From Saprospiraceae bacterium UBA2329 (GTDB lineage Bacteria; Bacteroidota; Bacteroidia; Chitinophagales; Saprospiraceae): DNA of 64,000 nucleotides. A model generated the notes under the pieces. The model was not told the DNA's origin, did no database searches, and saw only the letters and a list, made by a program, of their open reading frames with translations. The translations under genes were made by a program, and so were the position numbers. The stretch spans positions 9,909 through 73,908 of the forward strand of contig DDUV01000073.1 in NCBI GenBank assembly GCA_002344975.1, given 5' to 3'. This document shows, one piece after another, positions 23,500 to 30,803 of this stretch (position 1 is its first letter; each line of letters starts with the position of its first letter).

Positions 23500-24348
23500 A
23501 TGTCAACACCAATTAAAATTCTATTGTTGCTGTTGGCCTGGTTGCTCTACACCGTCTTCGCGTACCGGGGATGCAAAGAGGAACTATGCCTGCACTGCGG
23601 CGACGGAACTGCCGGCGTGGTGGCGCCTCCTGCCGGGCCGGAGGAGAGCATCACGCGCTATCCCATTGATTTTCAGTGGGACAATGCCGAAGCCTTCAAA
23701 AACGATGGCGCTGACGCCGAACTGAAAGCACTGGCCGCCGGGCTGCAAAACAACAACAATGTGCTGGAAGTCACCGGGTATTATTACGAAGGCGAAAAAG
23801 CGCCGCCGGGCTTCGACAACATGGGCTTCGCACGGGCTGCCCGCCTGAAGGACATGCTGGCAGCAGCCGGCGTGCCTGCCGACCGCATTCAGACCCGCGC
23901 CCGCGCCCTGCAAGGCGGCGAGGATGCGCAAAAAGGGTACTTTGTGGGCTACGAGGGCAATTGGAAAGTCGTCGAGCAGGCTGCCGAGGTGAAAACGGTG
24001 GAAGAATTGGACGACCGCATCATCATTCGTTTCCCATCGGGTTCTACCCAAAAAGATTACGACAAAAACGTGGACGACTATTTGGCCAAATTAGTCGCCC
24101 GCATCAAAGAAACCGGCGAAACCGTAACGCTCTCCGGCCATACCGACAATGTGGGCAACGCCGACGGCAACTTGAAGCTGGGCCAGGGCCGGGCAGATGC
24201 GGTGAAACGCCTGTTGGTCAAAAAAGGCGCTCCTGCCGATCAAATCACCACCGAATCGAAAGGACAAACACAACCTACGGCCTCGAACGAAACGCCGGAG
24301 GGTCGCCACGAAAATCGCCGCGTGGAGGTAAGGTTGAATAAGAAGTAA
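23500..24348 (+). CDS. OmpA-family protein with two OmpA-like domains
   Basis: A 282-residue protein starting MSTPIKILLLLLAWLLYTVF, a single N-terminal membrane helix or uncleaved signal followed by a Cys-rich short segment (RGCKEELCLHC). Residues about 45-130 look like a degenerate OmpA domain (FQWDNAEAF ... LEVTGYYYEGE ... RAARLKDMLAAAGVPADRI). Residues about 165-280 are a canonical OmpA peptidoglycan-binding domain: TVTLSGHTDNVGNADGNLKL with the diaminopimelate-binding Asp, GRADAVKRLL, and EGRHENRRVEVRL with the conserved Arg. The ATG at 23500 was preferred over one 105 bases upstream because it begins the hydrophobic helix. It is followed 90 bases later by the helix-hairpin-helix protein, probably in the same transcript. 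Confidence 0.85.
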   Translation: MSTPIKILLLLLAWLLYTVFAYRGCKEELCLHCGDGTAGVVAPPAGPEESITRYPIDFQWDNAEAFKNDGADAELKALAAGLQNNNNVLEVTGYYYEGEKAPPGFDNMGFARAARLKDMLAAAGVPADRIQTRARALQGGEDAQKGYFVGYEGNWKVVEQAAEVKTVEELDDRIIIRFPSGSTQKDYDKNVDDYLAKLVARIKETGETVTLSGHTDNVGNADGNLKLGQGRADAVKRLLVKKGAPADQITTESKGQTQPTASNETPEGRHENRRVEVRLNKK

Positions 24349-24369
24349 CTATGTGTATTCGGCTGCGGG

Positions 24370-24390
24370 CCTCAAGCTGCAAGTTGTGGG
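24370..24390. repeat. Short dispersed sequence shared with 33887-33906
   Basis: CCTCAAGCTGCAAGTTGTGG here and CCTCAAGCTGCAAGCTGTGG at 33887 differ at one base. Both are intergenic. This resembles the CAAGCTGCAAGCT-type filler common between Bacteroidota genes. Confidence 0.5.
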
Positions 24391-24438
24391 CTGCAAAATC
24401 AAAACAATCATTGATCCATCTTAAAAAAGAAAATAACC

Positions 24439-25407
24439 ATGTTTACAGGAAATCTTCTCTTGCACATCGAAACCAATTGCTGGCTGTGGTGGCTGCTCGG
24501 CTCCCTGCTGCCCTTGCTGCTCGGCATAGCCATCGGGTACCTGCTTTTCAGCAAATACCGCCGCCTGGCTGCCGAACTGGAAGCTGAGCGCAATCAACTC
24601 AAAGGCGAAGTAGCCGAATGGGAGAAAAACTACATGAGCCTGAAATATCAGCTCGACGAGTGCCAAAAAGAGCGCGACCGCATGAAAATTTCGCTGCAAA
24701 GCTGCGAAGCCGACAAAGCGGTGCTGCAATTCAAATTGGATCACAGCCACGATCACGATCACGACGCCCATGGCATAGTAGCCGGTTCTGTGGCTGCTCT
24801 GGCTCCGAAAGGCGCTGCCGGATTGGGCGCTTTGTTTACCAGCGATAACCTGCAAATTATTGAGGGCATTGGCCCGAAAATTGAGGAATTGCTGCACGCT
24901 GCCGGCATCAATACCTGGGCAGATTTGGCGAAAGCCGACTTCGACCGTCTGCGCCAAATATTGGACGAAGCCGGTCCGAGCTACCGCATCCACAATCCCG
25001 GCACCTGGGGCCAGCAAGCTGCTCTGGCGGCTGCCGGCAAGTGGGACGAACTGATTACGCTGCAAAAGGCATTGGATGCCGGCGAGGATACCGACGGAGG
25101 AGAATCGGATTCCAAGCTGGAAAAAATGGCCGTAAAACTGCTGGGCTTTTCCATGAATCCGAGCGACCTGAAGGTAGTGGAAGGCATCGGCCCGAAAATT
25201 GAGGAATTGCTCAAGGCCGACGGCATTCACAACTGGTCTGACCTGGCCGCAGCTTCCGCAGATCGCATACAAGCCGTTCTGGATGCTGCCGGTGATAACT
25301 TCCGATTGGCCAATCCGGGTACCTGGCCGCGTCAGGCGGCGATGGCGGCTGCCGGCGAATGGGTGGAGCTGAAGGCTTACCAAAATGAGCTGCAAGGCGG
25401 GAAATAA
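24439..25407 (+). CDS. Membrane-anchored protein with two helix-hairpin-helix repeats
   Basis: A 322-residue protein built of parts: a membrane helix (residues 15-37), a coiled coil (about 40-100), a His/Asp cluster (DHSHDHDHDAHG, 101-112), a linker, and two homologous modules of about 75 residues (about 137-212 and 243-320). Each module opens with (I/V)EGIGPKIEELL, the glycine hairpin of an HhH motif, continues with LDEAGPSYRIHNPGTW or LDAAGDNFRLANPGTW, and ends with a QAAxAAAG helix. These modules are close to the HhH/DUF4332-type domain seen in many bacterial proteins of unknown role. The DNA- or protein-binding target is not known. It follows an OmpA-like gene by 90 bases and is closed by a strong terminator, so the two probably form one operon. 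Confidence 0.8.
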   Translation: MFTGNLLLHIETNCWLWWLLGSLLPLLLGIAIGYLLFSKYRRLAAELEAERNQLKGEVAEWEKNYMSLKYQLDECQKERDRMKISLQSCEADKAVLQFKLDHSHDHDHDAHGIVAGSVAALAPKGAAGLGALFTSDNLQIIEGIGPKIEELLHAAGINTWADLAKADFDRLRQILDEAGPSYRIHNPGTWGQQAALAAAGKWDELITLQKALDAGEDTDGGESDSKLEKMAVKLLGFSMNPSDLKVVEGIGPKIEELLKADGIHNWSDLAAASADRIQAVLDAAGDNFRLANPGTWPRQAAMAAAGEWVELKAYQNELQGGK

Positions 25408-25424
25408 GTCTTGCTGAAAATGAT

Positions 25425-25464
25425 AAAAAGGCGTTTCGTTCAAGTGGGCGGAGCGCCTTTTTTT
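25425..25464 (+). terminator. Rho-independent terminator of the OmpA/HhH operon
   Basis: AAAAAGGCG (25425-25433) pairs perfectly with CGCCTTTTT (25454-25462), and the U tract extends to 25464. It lies 18 bases past the stop codon. Confidence 0.8.
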
Positions 25465-25599
25465 GTTACGGCAGAAAGATAAAAATGCAATTGTCTTTCT
25501 CATTGCAAAAACTCAATTCCAGCCTGATAAGCCTCACATCTTTCTTCTACTTTTAGCCCCTGAAAATCAGCTTACATCATCCAAACAGCACATCTACAC

Positions 25600-28500
25600 A
25601 TGCACCGTTTCCTATTACTCTGCACACTGCTTTTCCCACTCCTCGCATCTGCCCAATTCGGCGCTCCCGCCACACTCTGGACGCCCGCATCAGCGTCAGA
25701 GACCCGGCAGCCGGCAGGCGAAAGACGCATCCAACCACAAGTGTATCAAACCTTTGCCTTAGACATCAACGCTCTGCGAAGCCGCCTGACCCATGCCCCG
25801 ATGGAGCGCACGGAAGCCGCCAAAAGCCGGGCGCCGATGGTGGAAATACCGCTCCCCGACGGCGAAATCATTCGCTTCAGCGTTTGGGAATCGCCCATTA
25901 TGGAGCAGGCTCTGGCGAAGCGCTATCCCGGCATCCGCACTTATGCGGGCCGCGCAGTACACGATCCGGCCATGACACTGCGCTTCGATCTCACGCCGCA
26001 GGGCTTTCACGCCACGCTGTTCACGCAGCAGTTCGGCGCGGTTTTTATTGATCCGCTGTATCAAGGACAAGACCAGTTGTATCAGATTTATGCCAAAAAA
26101 GACTTCGTTCCGGCGGCGCACAAAACCTTCTCCTGCGCCTTTAATCATTCACATGCCAATGAGCCCGACGGCAACGAGCCTCAGCGCGGCAAGCGTTTCG
26201 GCGACTGTCAGTTGCGCGTTTACCGGCTGGCCTTGGCCTGCACCGGCGAGTATGCACAGTTTCACGGCGGCACGGTTCCTTTGGTACTGGGTGCTATGGT
26301 TACGACCATGAACCGGGTGAACGGCGTGTATGAACGGGAGTTTGCCGTGCGCATGAACTTAGTGGCCAACAACGATACCCTCATTTTTCTGAATGCCGAA
26401 ACCGACCCCTTCACCAACAACGATGTGGGCGCCATGCTGGGCGAGAACCAAGCCATCATAGACAGCCTGATCACTCCGGAAAAGTACGACATCGGGCACG
26501 CATTCGGCACCGGCGGCGGCGGCGTGGCAGGATACGGCGTGGTGTGCAATCCCAACTCCAAGGCCATCGGCGTCACAGGCGGCGGCGCGCCCGTCGGCGA
26601 CCCGTTCGATATAGATTATGTGGCCCACGAAATCGGGCACCAATTTGCTGGAAGTCATACCTTTAGAGGCTGCGGCAATGATAATGCCAACGACCCCACC
26701 GCATTGGAACCGGGCAGCGGCTCTACCATCATGGCGTATGCGGGCATTTGCGGTGACAATGTGCAGTCGAACTCCAACGACTATTTTCACGGATACAATT
26801 TGGAGGAAATGTCCAATTTCATCACCCTGGGCGGAGGTAACACCTGCGGCGAACAAATCCCGTTAGACAACCTGCCGCCCGAAGTGACGAGCAGCGGGCA
26901 ATCGTATGTTATCCCCATCGGAACGCCCTTTTTTCTCACGGCTCAGGCGACCGACCCCGACGATGATCCGCTCAGCTATTGCTGGGAACAGTTTGACGAT
27001 GAGCTAAGTCCGCAGCCGCCGCAACCCACCAACACCGGCGGCCCCAATTTCAGAACCCTCACGCCCTCGCCGAGTCCTACTCGCTATTTTCCGGCCTTGC
27101 CTGCATTGGTCAACGGCGGGCCTTTTATCTGGGAAGTGCTGCCGACCGTAGCGCGCAGCATGAATTTCCGCGTTTCGGTGCGCGACAATGCCCCCGGCGG
27201 AGGCTGTACCGATCATGGCAGCGTAGCCATCACCGTCAGCGATGTGGCCGGCCCTTTTGTTGTACTCAACCCCGATACAGCCGGCATTCGCTGGACGGCA
27301 GGCGGGCAGGAAATTGTGCGCTGGGACGTGGCCAACACCCAACTGGCGCCCGTGAGTTGCGCGGAAGTGGACATCCTGCTCTCTACCGACGGGGGCCTCT
27401 CCTACCCCACCGTGCTGGCTGCCGGCGTGCCGAATAATGGCCTCCATGCCGTGGACGTGCCCCATCTGCTCAGCTCATCGGCCAGGGTGATGGTAGTTTG
27501 TGCCGGAAGCATCTTTTTCGATATTTCCAACAACAATTTCAGCATCGTTGAACCGGCGGCAGGATTTGTGCTGCACACCGAACCCAACGCGATTAATTCC
27601 TGTGGATTGGATGAGATGAGCATTTCCATCGGCTTAGATACGACGGATGGATTTGAGGGTCGGATAGGATTGGAAGTTTCCGGTTTGCCGGAAGGCGTGC
27701 TTGCTGCCTTCGATCAGGATACCCTTGACGGCGGCGGGCAGGCCACATTGACCATCAGCGGATTATCTGCCGCCACAGCGGGAATTTACACCATTGTAGT
27801 GACCGGAACCGGCAACGGAGGAAGTCAGTCGGCGGCCTTTGTATTCAACGCTACCCCGGCATTGCCCGATCCTGTACTACCTGCTGCTCCCGTCAACGGC
27901 GCCGTCAATGCCCGGTTGATGCCCCTGCTGGCCTGGAACGACATGCCTCGCGCCGATACTTATACCCTTGAGATAGCCGACAACCCGGAGTTTGTACCGG
28001 TGCTTTTGGCGCAAGCCGGACTGACCGACATCCAGTATCAAATAAGAAACAACCTGCCGGACGGAGCAGTGCTCTACTGGCGAATCCGGGCCGCCAACGC
28101 TTGCGGCAGCGGCGAGTATGGGCCTGTATATCAGTTCACTACGGCGGCGGTAGCTTGTACGACCTTGGTGAGCAGCGATGTGCCTTTAGCCATCAGTCCC
28201 GATGATACCGTGACGGTTTTTGCTACCGTCCTGTTTCCTGTACCGGGTATTGTGACCGATGTGAACATACCTGTACTGAAAGGGACGCACGACTGGATCA
28301 ACGATCTTCAGTTTTCACTCATCGGCCCATCGGGGACTACCTCGGCACTCTTGGGGCCTGTTTGCTGGGATGAGGATCATTTCGACATCCGTTTCGACGA
28401 TGCCGCCACAACGCCTTATAATACCATACCCTGCCCACCCACAGACGGCGGGCTTTACCGGCCCCGGTCGCCACTGTCGGTTTTCAACGGGCAAGACGCG

Positions 28501-29322
28501 GAGGGCGCCTGGAAGTTGCAGGTTTTTGACTCTTGGGCTGCCGACGGCGGAGAACTGACCGACTGGTCTTTGGAGGTTTGCTACCTGCCGCCACCCAATG
28601 CCGGCTGCTCGCTGAGCGTCGCCGCTGAAGTGATAGCCACCCATTGCACACCCTGCACCTCCAACCTTGCGCTGATGGTAACGGGCGCAAGCGGCTCAAC
28701 TGCCTTTTTGTGGAACGACGGCTCGCGGGATGCCTCGCGGCAGGCTGTTTGTGAGGGCAGTTACACGGTAATGGTGGTGGACTCGGCAAGTTGTGAAGTG
28801 ACTTTGCAGGTAGAAGTACCTCCAGCAACTGAGTTTCTGAGCATCGGCGCAACGGCCACACCTGCTCAGGGTGGCAACAACGGCAGCGCCACGGCAACCG
28901 CAACGGGAGGCATTGCGCCGCTTACTTACCTCTGGAATACCGGCGACACTACGGCCACCGTGCAACAGTTGGCAGCCGGCATTTACACCGTCACCGTGAC
29001 GGATGCCAATGGGTGTACGGCTACGACGGAAGTGGTGGTGGAATTTGTTTCGGGGCTGGGAGAAGTCATCGGGCTGAACGAATTCCGGCTGTCGCCCAAT
29101 CCTACCGGCGGGAAAGTTCAGGCTTTCATCGCCTTTGAGCAAGACGAGGAGGTATGGGTGGAGATTTACTCCATTGACGGCCGCCGTTTACAACGCAATA
29201 CGCAGCACGGGCAACGCATTGAACTGTTGTTTGACCTGACGGATCAGAACGACGGCGTATATTTTATTTCAGTGCGAACAGCGCGGGGCAGTGTGACGAA
29301 GCCGGTGGTGCTGGCCAAGTGA
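25600..29322 (+). CDS. Secreted metalloprotease with proprotein-convertase P domain and T9SS sorting domain
   Basis: A 1240-residue exported protein. Signal peptide 1-19 (LLASA-Q), a prodomain to about 195, then a reprolysin-like zinc protease with HEIGHQFAGSH at residues 343-353 (HExxHxxxxxH) and a downstream MAYAGICG Met-turn. Next come Ig/fibronectin-like domains, a P domain at about 850-995 (LKGTHDWINDLQFSLIGP ... EGAWKLQVFDSW ... LTDWSLEVCY), one or two SprB-like segments (GGIAPLTYLWNTGDTTA ... YTVTVTDANGC), and a type A sorting domain from about 1155 (FRLSPNPTGGKVQAF ... SVTKPVVLAK). Likely an extracellular peptidase for nutrient polymers; substrate unknown. Monocistronic, bounded by hairpin terminators on both sides. 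Confidence 0.9.
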   Translation: MHRFLLLCTLLFPLLASAQFGAPATLWTPASASETRQPAGERRIQPQVYQTFALDINALRSRLTHAPMERTEAAKSRAPMVEIPLPDGEIIRFSVWESPIMEQALAKRYPGIRTYAGRAVHDPAMTLRFDLTPQGFHATLFTQQFGAVFIDPLYQGQDQLYQIYAKKDFVPAAHKTFSCAFNHSHANEPDGNEPQRGKRFGDCQLRVYRLALACTGEYAQFHGGTVPLVLGAMVTTMNRVNGVYEREFAVRMNLVANNDTLIFLNAETDPFTNNDVGAMLGENQAIIDSLITPEKYDIGHAFGTGGGGVAGYGVVCNPNSKAIGVTGGGAPVGDPFDIDYVAHEIGHQFAGSHTFRGCGNDNANDPTALEPGSGSTIMAYAGICGDNVQSNSNDYFHGYNLEEMSNFITLGGGNTCGEQIPLDNLPPEVTSSGQSYVIPIGTPFFLTAQATDPDDDPLSYCWEQFDDELSPQPPQPTNTGGPNFRTLTPSPSPTRYFPALPALVNGGPFIWEVLPTVARSMNFRVSVRDNAPGGGCTDHGSVAITVSDVAGPFVVLNPDTAGIRWTAGGQEIVRWDVANTQLAPVSCAEVDILLSTDGGLSYPTVLAAGVPNNGLHAVDVPHLLSSSARVMVVCAGSIFFDISNNNFSIVEPAAGFVLHTEPNAINSCGLDEMSISIGLDTTDGFEGRIGLEVSGLPEGVLAAFDQDTLDGGGQATLTISGLSAATAGIYTIVVTGTGNGGSQSAAFVFNATPALPDPVLPAAPVNGAVNARLMPLLAWNDMPRADTYTLEIADNPEFVPVLLAQAGLTDIQYQIRNNLPDGAVLYWRIRAANACGSGEYGPVYQFTTAAVACTTLVSSDVPLAISPDDTVTVFATVLFPVPGIVTDVNIPVLKGTHDWINDLQFSLIGPSGTTSALLGPVCWDEDHFDIRFDDAATTPYNTIPCPPTDGGLYRPRSPLSVFNGQDAEGAWKLQVFDSWAADGGELTDWSLEVCYLPPPNAGCSLSVAAEVIATHCTPCTSNLALMVTGASGSTAFLWNDGSRDASRQAVCEGSYTVMVVDSASCEVTLQVEVPPATEFLSIGATATPAQGGNNGSATATATGGIAPLTYLWNTGDTTATVQQLAAGIYTVTVTDANGCTATTEVVVEFVSGLGEVIGLNEFRLSPNPTGGKVQAFIAFEQDEEVWVEIYSIDGRRLQRNTQHGQRIELLFDLTDQNDGVYFISVRTARGSVTKPVVLAK

Positions 29323-29350
29323 GGCTGATGTGACAATGTGTTCAATAAAA

Positions 29351-29396
29351 AAACCGGCAGGACTTCAATGAGAAGATCTGCCGGTTTCATTTTTTA
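29351..29396. terminator. Bidirectional terminator between the protease and yceI-like genes
   Basis: AAACCGGCAG (29351-29360) and CTGCCGGTTT (29378-29387) form a perfect 10-bp stem with an A run before and a T run (CATTTTTTAT) after, so it can end transcription from both convergent genes. Confidence 0.82.
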
Positions 29397-29405
29397 TAAA
29401 ACGGC

Positions 29406-29930
29406 TCAATTGCTTTTCGCCAACTGAATCTCGCCCAACAGACGCACTTCGTCGCTGACCAGCACGCCGCCTGCTTCCAGCGCTGCGTTCCAGTTGAGGT
29501 CCCAGTCTTTGCGATTGATTTTGCCCGAAAGGGTGAAGCCGGCCTTGGTGTTGCCCCAGGGGTCCTGGCCGATGCCGCCAAACTCCGCTTCCATTGTAAC
29601 GGGATGCGTGATGCCTTTGATGGTCAGATCGCCCTGAAGTTGGTTGTTCGCGGGCGAGTAAGACTTCGCTTTGAAGACCAAGGCTGCGTGGTTTTCCACA
29701 TCGAAGAAATCGGCGCTGCGCAGGTGGCCGTCGCGCTGTTCGCTGCCTGTGTTGACGGAGGCCGTTTCGGCAGAGAACTGGATGGAGGCCGTAGAGAAGT
29801 CATCTCCCTCGGTTTCTACCTCTACATGGAAGCGGTCGAAGCTGCCGGTGACAGTGGCGATCATCATGTGCTTGACCTTGAATTGAATTTCAGAGTGTGC
29901 GGGATCGAGTACCCATTTTGTTGTTGCCAT
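29406..29930 (-). CDS. YceI-family lipid-binding protein, cytoplasmic form
   Basis: A 174-residue lipocalin-like protein starting MATTKWVLDPAHSEIQFKVKH, with the family blocks GSFDRFHVEVETEGDD, RDGHLRSADFFDVENH and LTIKGITHPVTMEAEFGG. YceI/TT1927b proteins bind polyisoprenoids or amide lipids in an extended beta-barrel. There is no signal peptide, so unlike E. coli YceI it should stay in the cytoplasm. It is encoded 94 bases downstream of a Crp/Fnr-family gene in the same direction, a pairing seen elsewhere in Bacteroidota, and may be controlled by that regulator. The exact ligand is unknown. Confidence 0.9.
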   Translation of the reverse strand: MATTKWVLDPAHSEIQFKVKHMMIATVTGSFDRFHVEVETEGDDFSTASIQFSAETASVNTGSEQRDGHLRSADFFDVENHAALVFKAKSYSPANNQLQGDLTIKGITHPVTMEAEFGGIGQDPWGNTKAGFTLSGKINRKDWDLNWNAALEAGGVLVSDEVRLLGEIQLAKSN

Positions 29931-30023
29931 GTTGGTTTTGATTTTACTTTATTCAAAAGATGGCACAAAGATGGGGGCGGAATGGGGTGAAAAACATTGA
30001 AGTAGATTAAGAAATGCAAAAAG

Positions 30024-30620
30024 TCATTTCCGGCGGGCTTTTTCGCCGCGCAATTTGCTCAAAAACTCAGGCGTAACGCCGATATAAGCGGCAATTTGCT
30101 TTTGAGGAAGCCGGTGAATGAGCGAAGGGTACTGCCGGCAAAACTGATCGTAGCGCTGTGCGGCGCTCTGACTCATGTTGTCTAAAATGCGCTGCCGCCC
30201 GGCCACCAAAGAGTTTTCCACGATGATTCTGAAAAAGCGCTCGAATTTCGGCACTTCAAGGTACAATTGCTCCTGCCGGTTTTTCGAGAGCAGCAACAGT
30301 TCCGTGTCTTCCAGCGCATCAATGTACAATTGTCCCGGTTGCCCGGAAATAAAGCTGTACATATCGGCGATCCACCAGTTTTCGGGGGCAAATTGCAGGA
30401 TGTGTTCAAAGCCGTTGGCGTCCACGGTGTAACTGCGCAGACAGCCATTGGTAACGAAGGCCGAATGACGGCACACATCGCCTTCCTGAAGCAGAAACCG
30501 GCGTTTTTTCACTTGCGCCGTTTGCAACAAAGATAAAAAATAAGCCTCCTCTTCGGCAGTGGGGTCAATGTGCCGGCGGATGTTGCTCATCAGGAGCGCG
30601 TGTTGATCTTCGAGACTCAT
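30024..30620 (-). CDS. Crp/Fnr-family transcriptional regulator
   Basis: A 198-residue regulator with an N-terminal cyclic-nucleotide-binding-like barrel (KKRRFLLQEGDVCRHSAFVTNGCLR; the typical PGE(I/L)AL-RxxSA phosphate cassette is not seen, so cAMP binding is doubtful) and a C-terminal helix-turn-helix (LPQKQIAAYIGVTPEFLSKLR). This short form is common in Bacteroidota, where it usually controls a neighbouring gene; here the yceI-like gene lies downstream and in the same direction. Five 26-bp tandem repeats fill the region from 18 bases upstream of its ATG, so its leader or promoter is unusual. Effector unknown. Confidence 0.88.
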   Translation of the reverse strand: MSLEDQHALLMSNIRRHIDPTAEEEAYFLSLLQTAQVKKRRFLLQEGDVCRHSAFVTNGCLRSYTVDANGFEHILQFAPENWWIADMYSFISGQPGQLYIDALEDTELLLLSKNRQEQLYLEVPKFERFFRIIVENSLVAGRQRILDNMSQSAAQRYDQFCRQYPSLIHRLPQKQIAAYIGVTPEFLSKLRGEKARRK

Positions 30621-30637
30621 GGATATATCTTTTTAAT

Positions 30638-30765
30638 GTCATCTGCTGCGCAGTTTATCAAAAGTCATCTGCTGCGCAGTTTATCAAAAGTCATCTGCTT
30701 CGCAGTTTATCGAAAGTCATCTGCTTCACAGTTTATCGAAAGTCATCTGCTGCGCAGTTCATCGC
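30638..30765. repeat. Five tandem 26-bp repeats upstream of the Crp/Fnr gene
   Basis: Units begin at 30638, 30664, 30690, 30716 and 30742, the last truncated by about two bases. The common unit reads GTCATCTGCTGCGCAG followed by TTTATCAAAA; copies 3 and 4 carry TTC or TTCAC changes. Each unit contains the perfect palindrome CTGCGCAG or a near form of it. The array begins 18 bases from the start codon of the regulator and ends 39 bases from the stop of the TonB receptor. Confidence 0.9.
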
Positions 30766-30803
30766 TGGATGGAACCCGAAACTCGGAACCCGAAACTCTC
30801 CCC

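Noticed and set aside
21300..23500. SRP RNA gene next to ffh
   Set aside because: No GGAA/GNAR-type tetraloop hairpin with the conserved 4.5S core was recognised in the flanking gaps.
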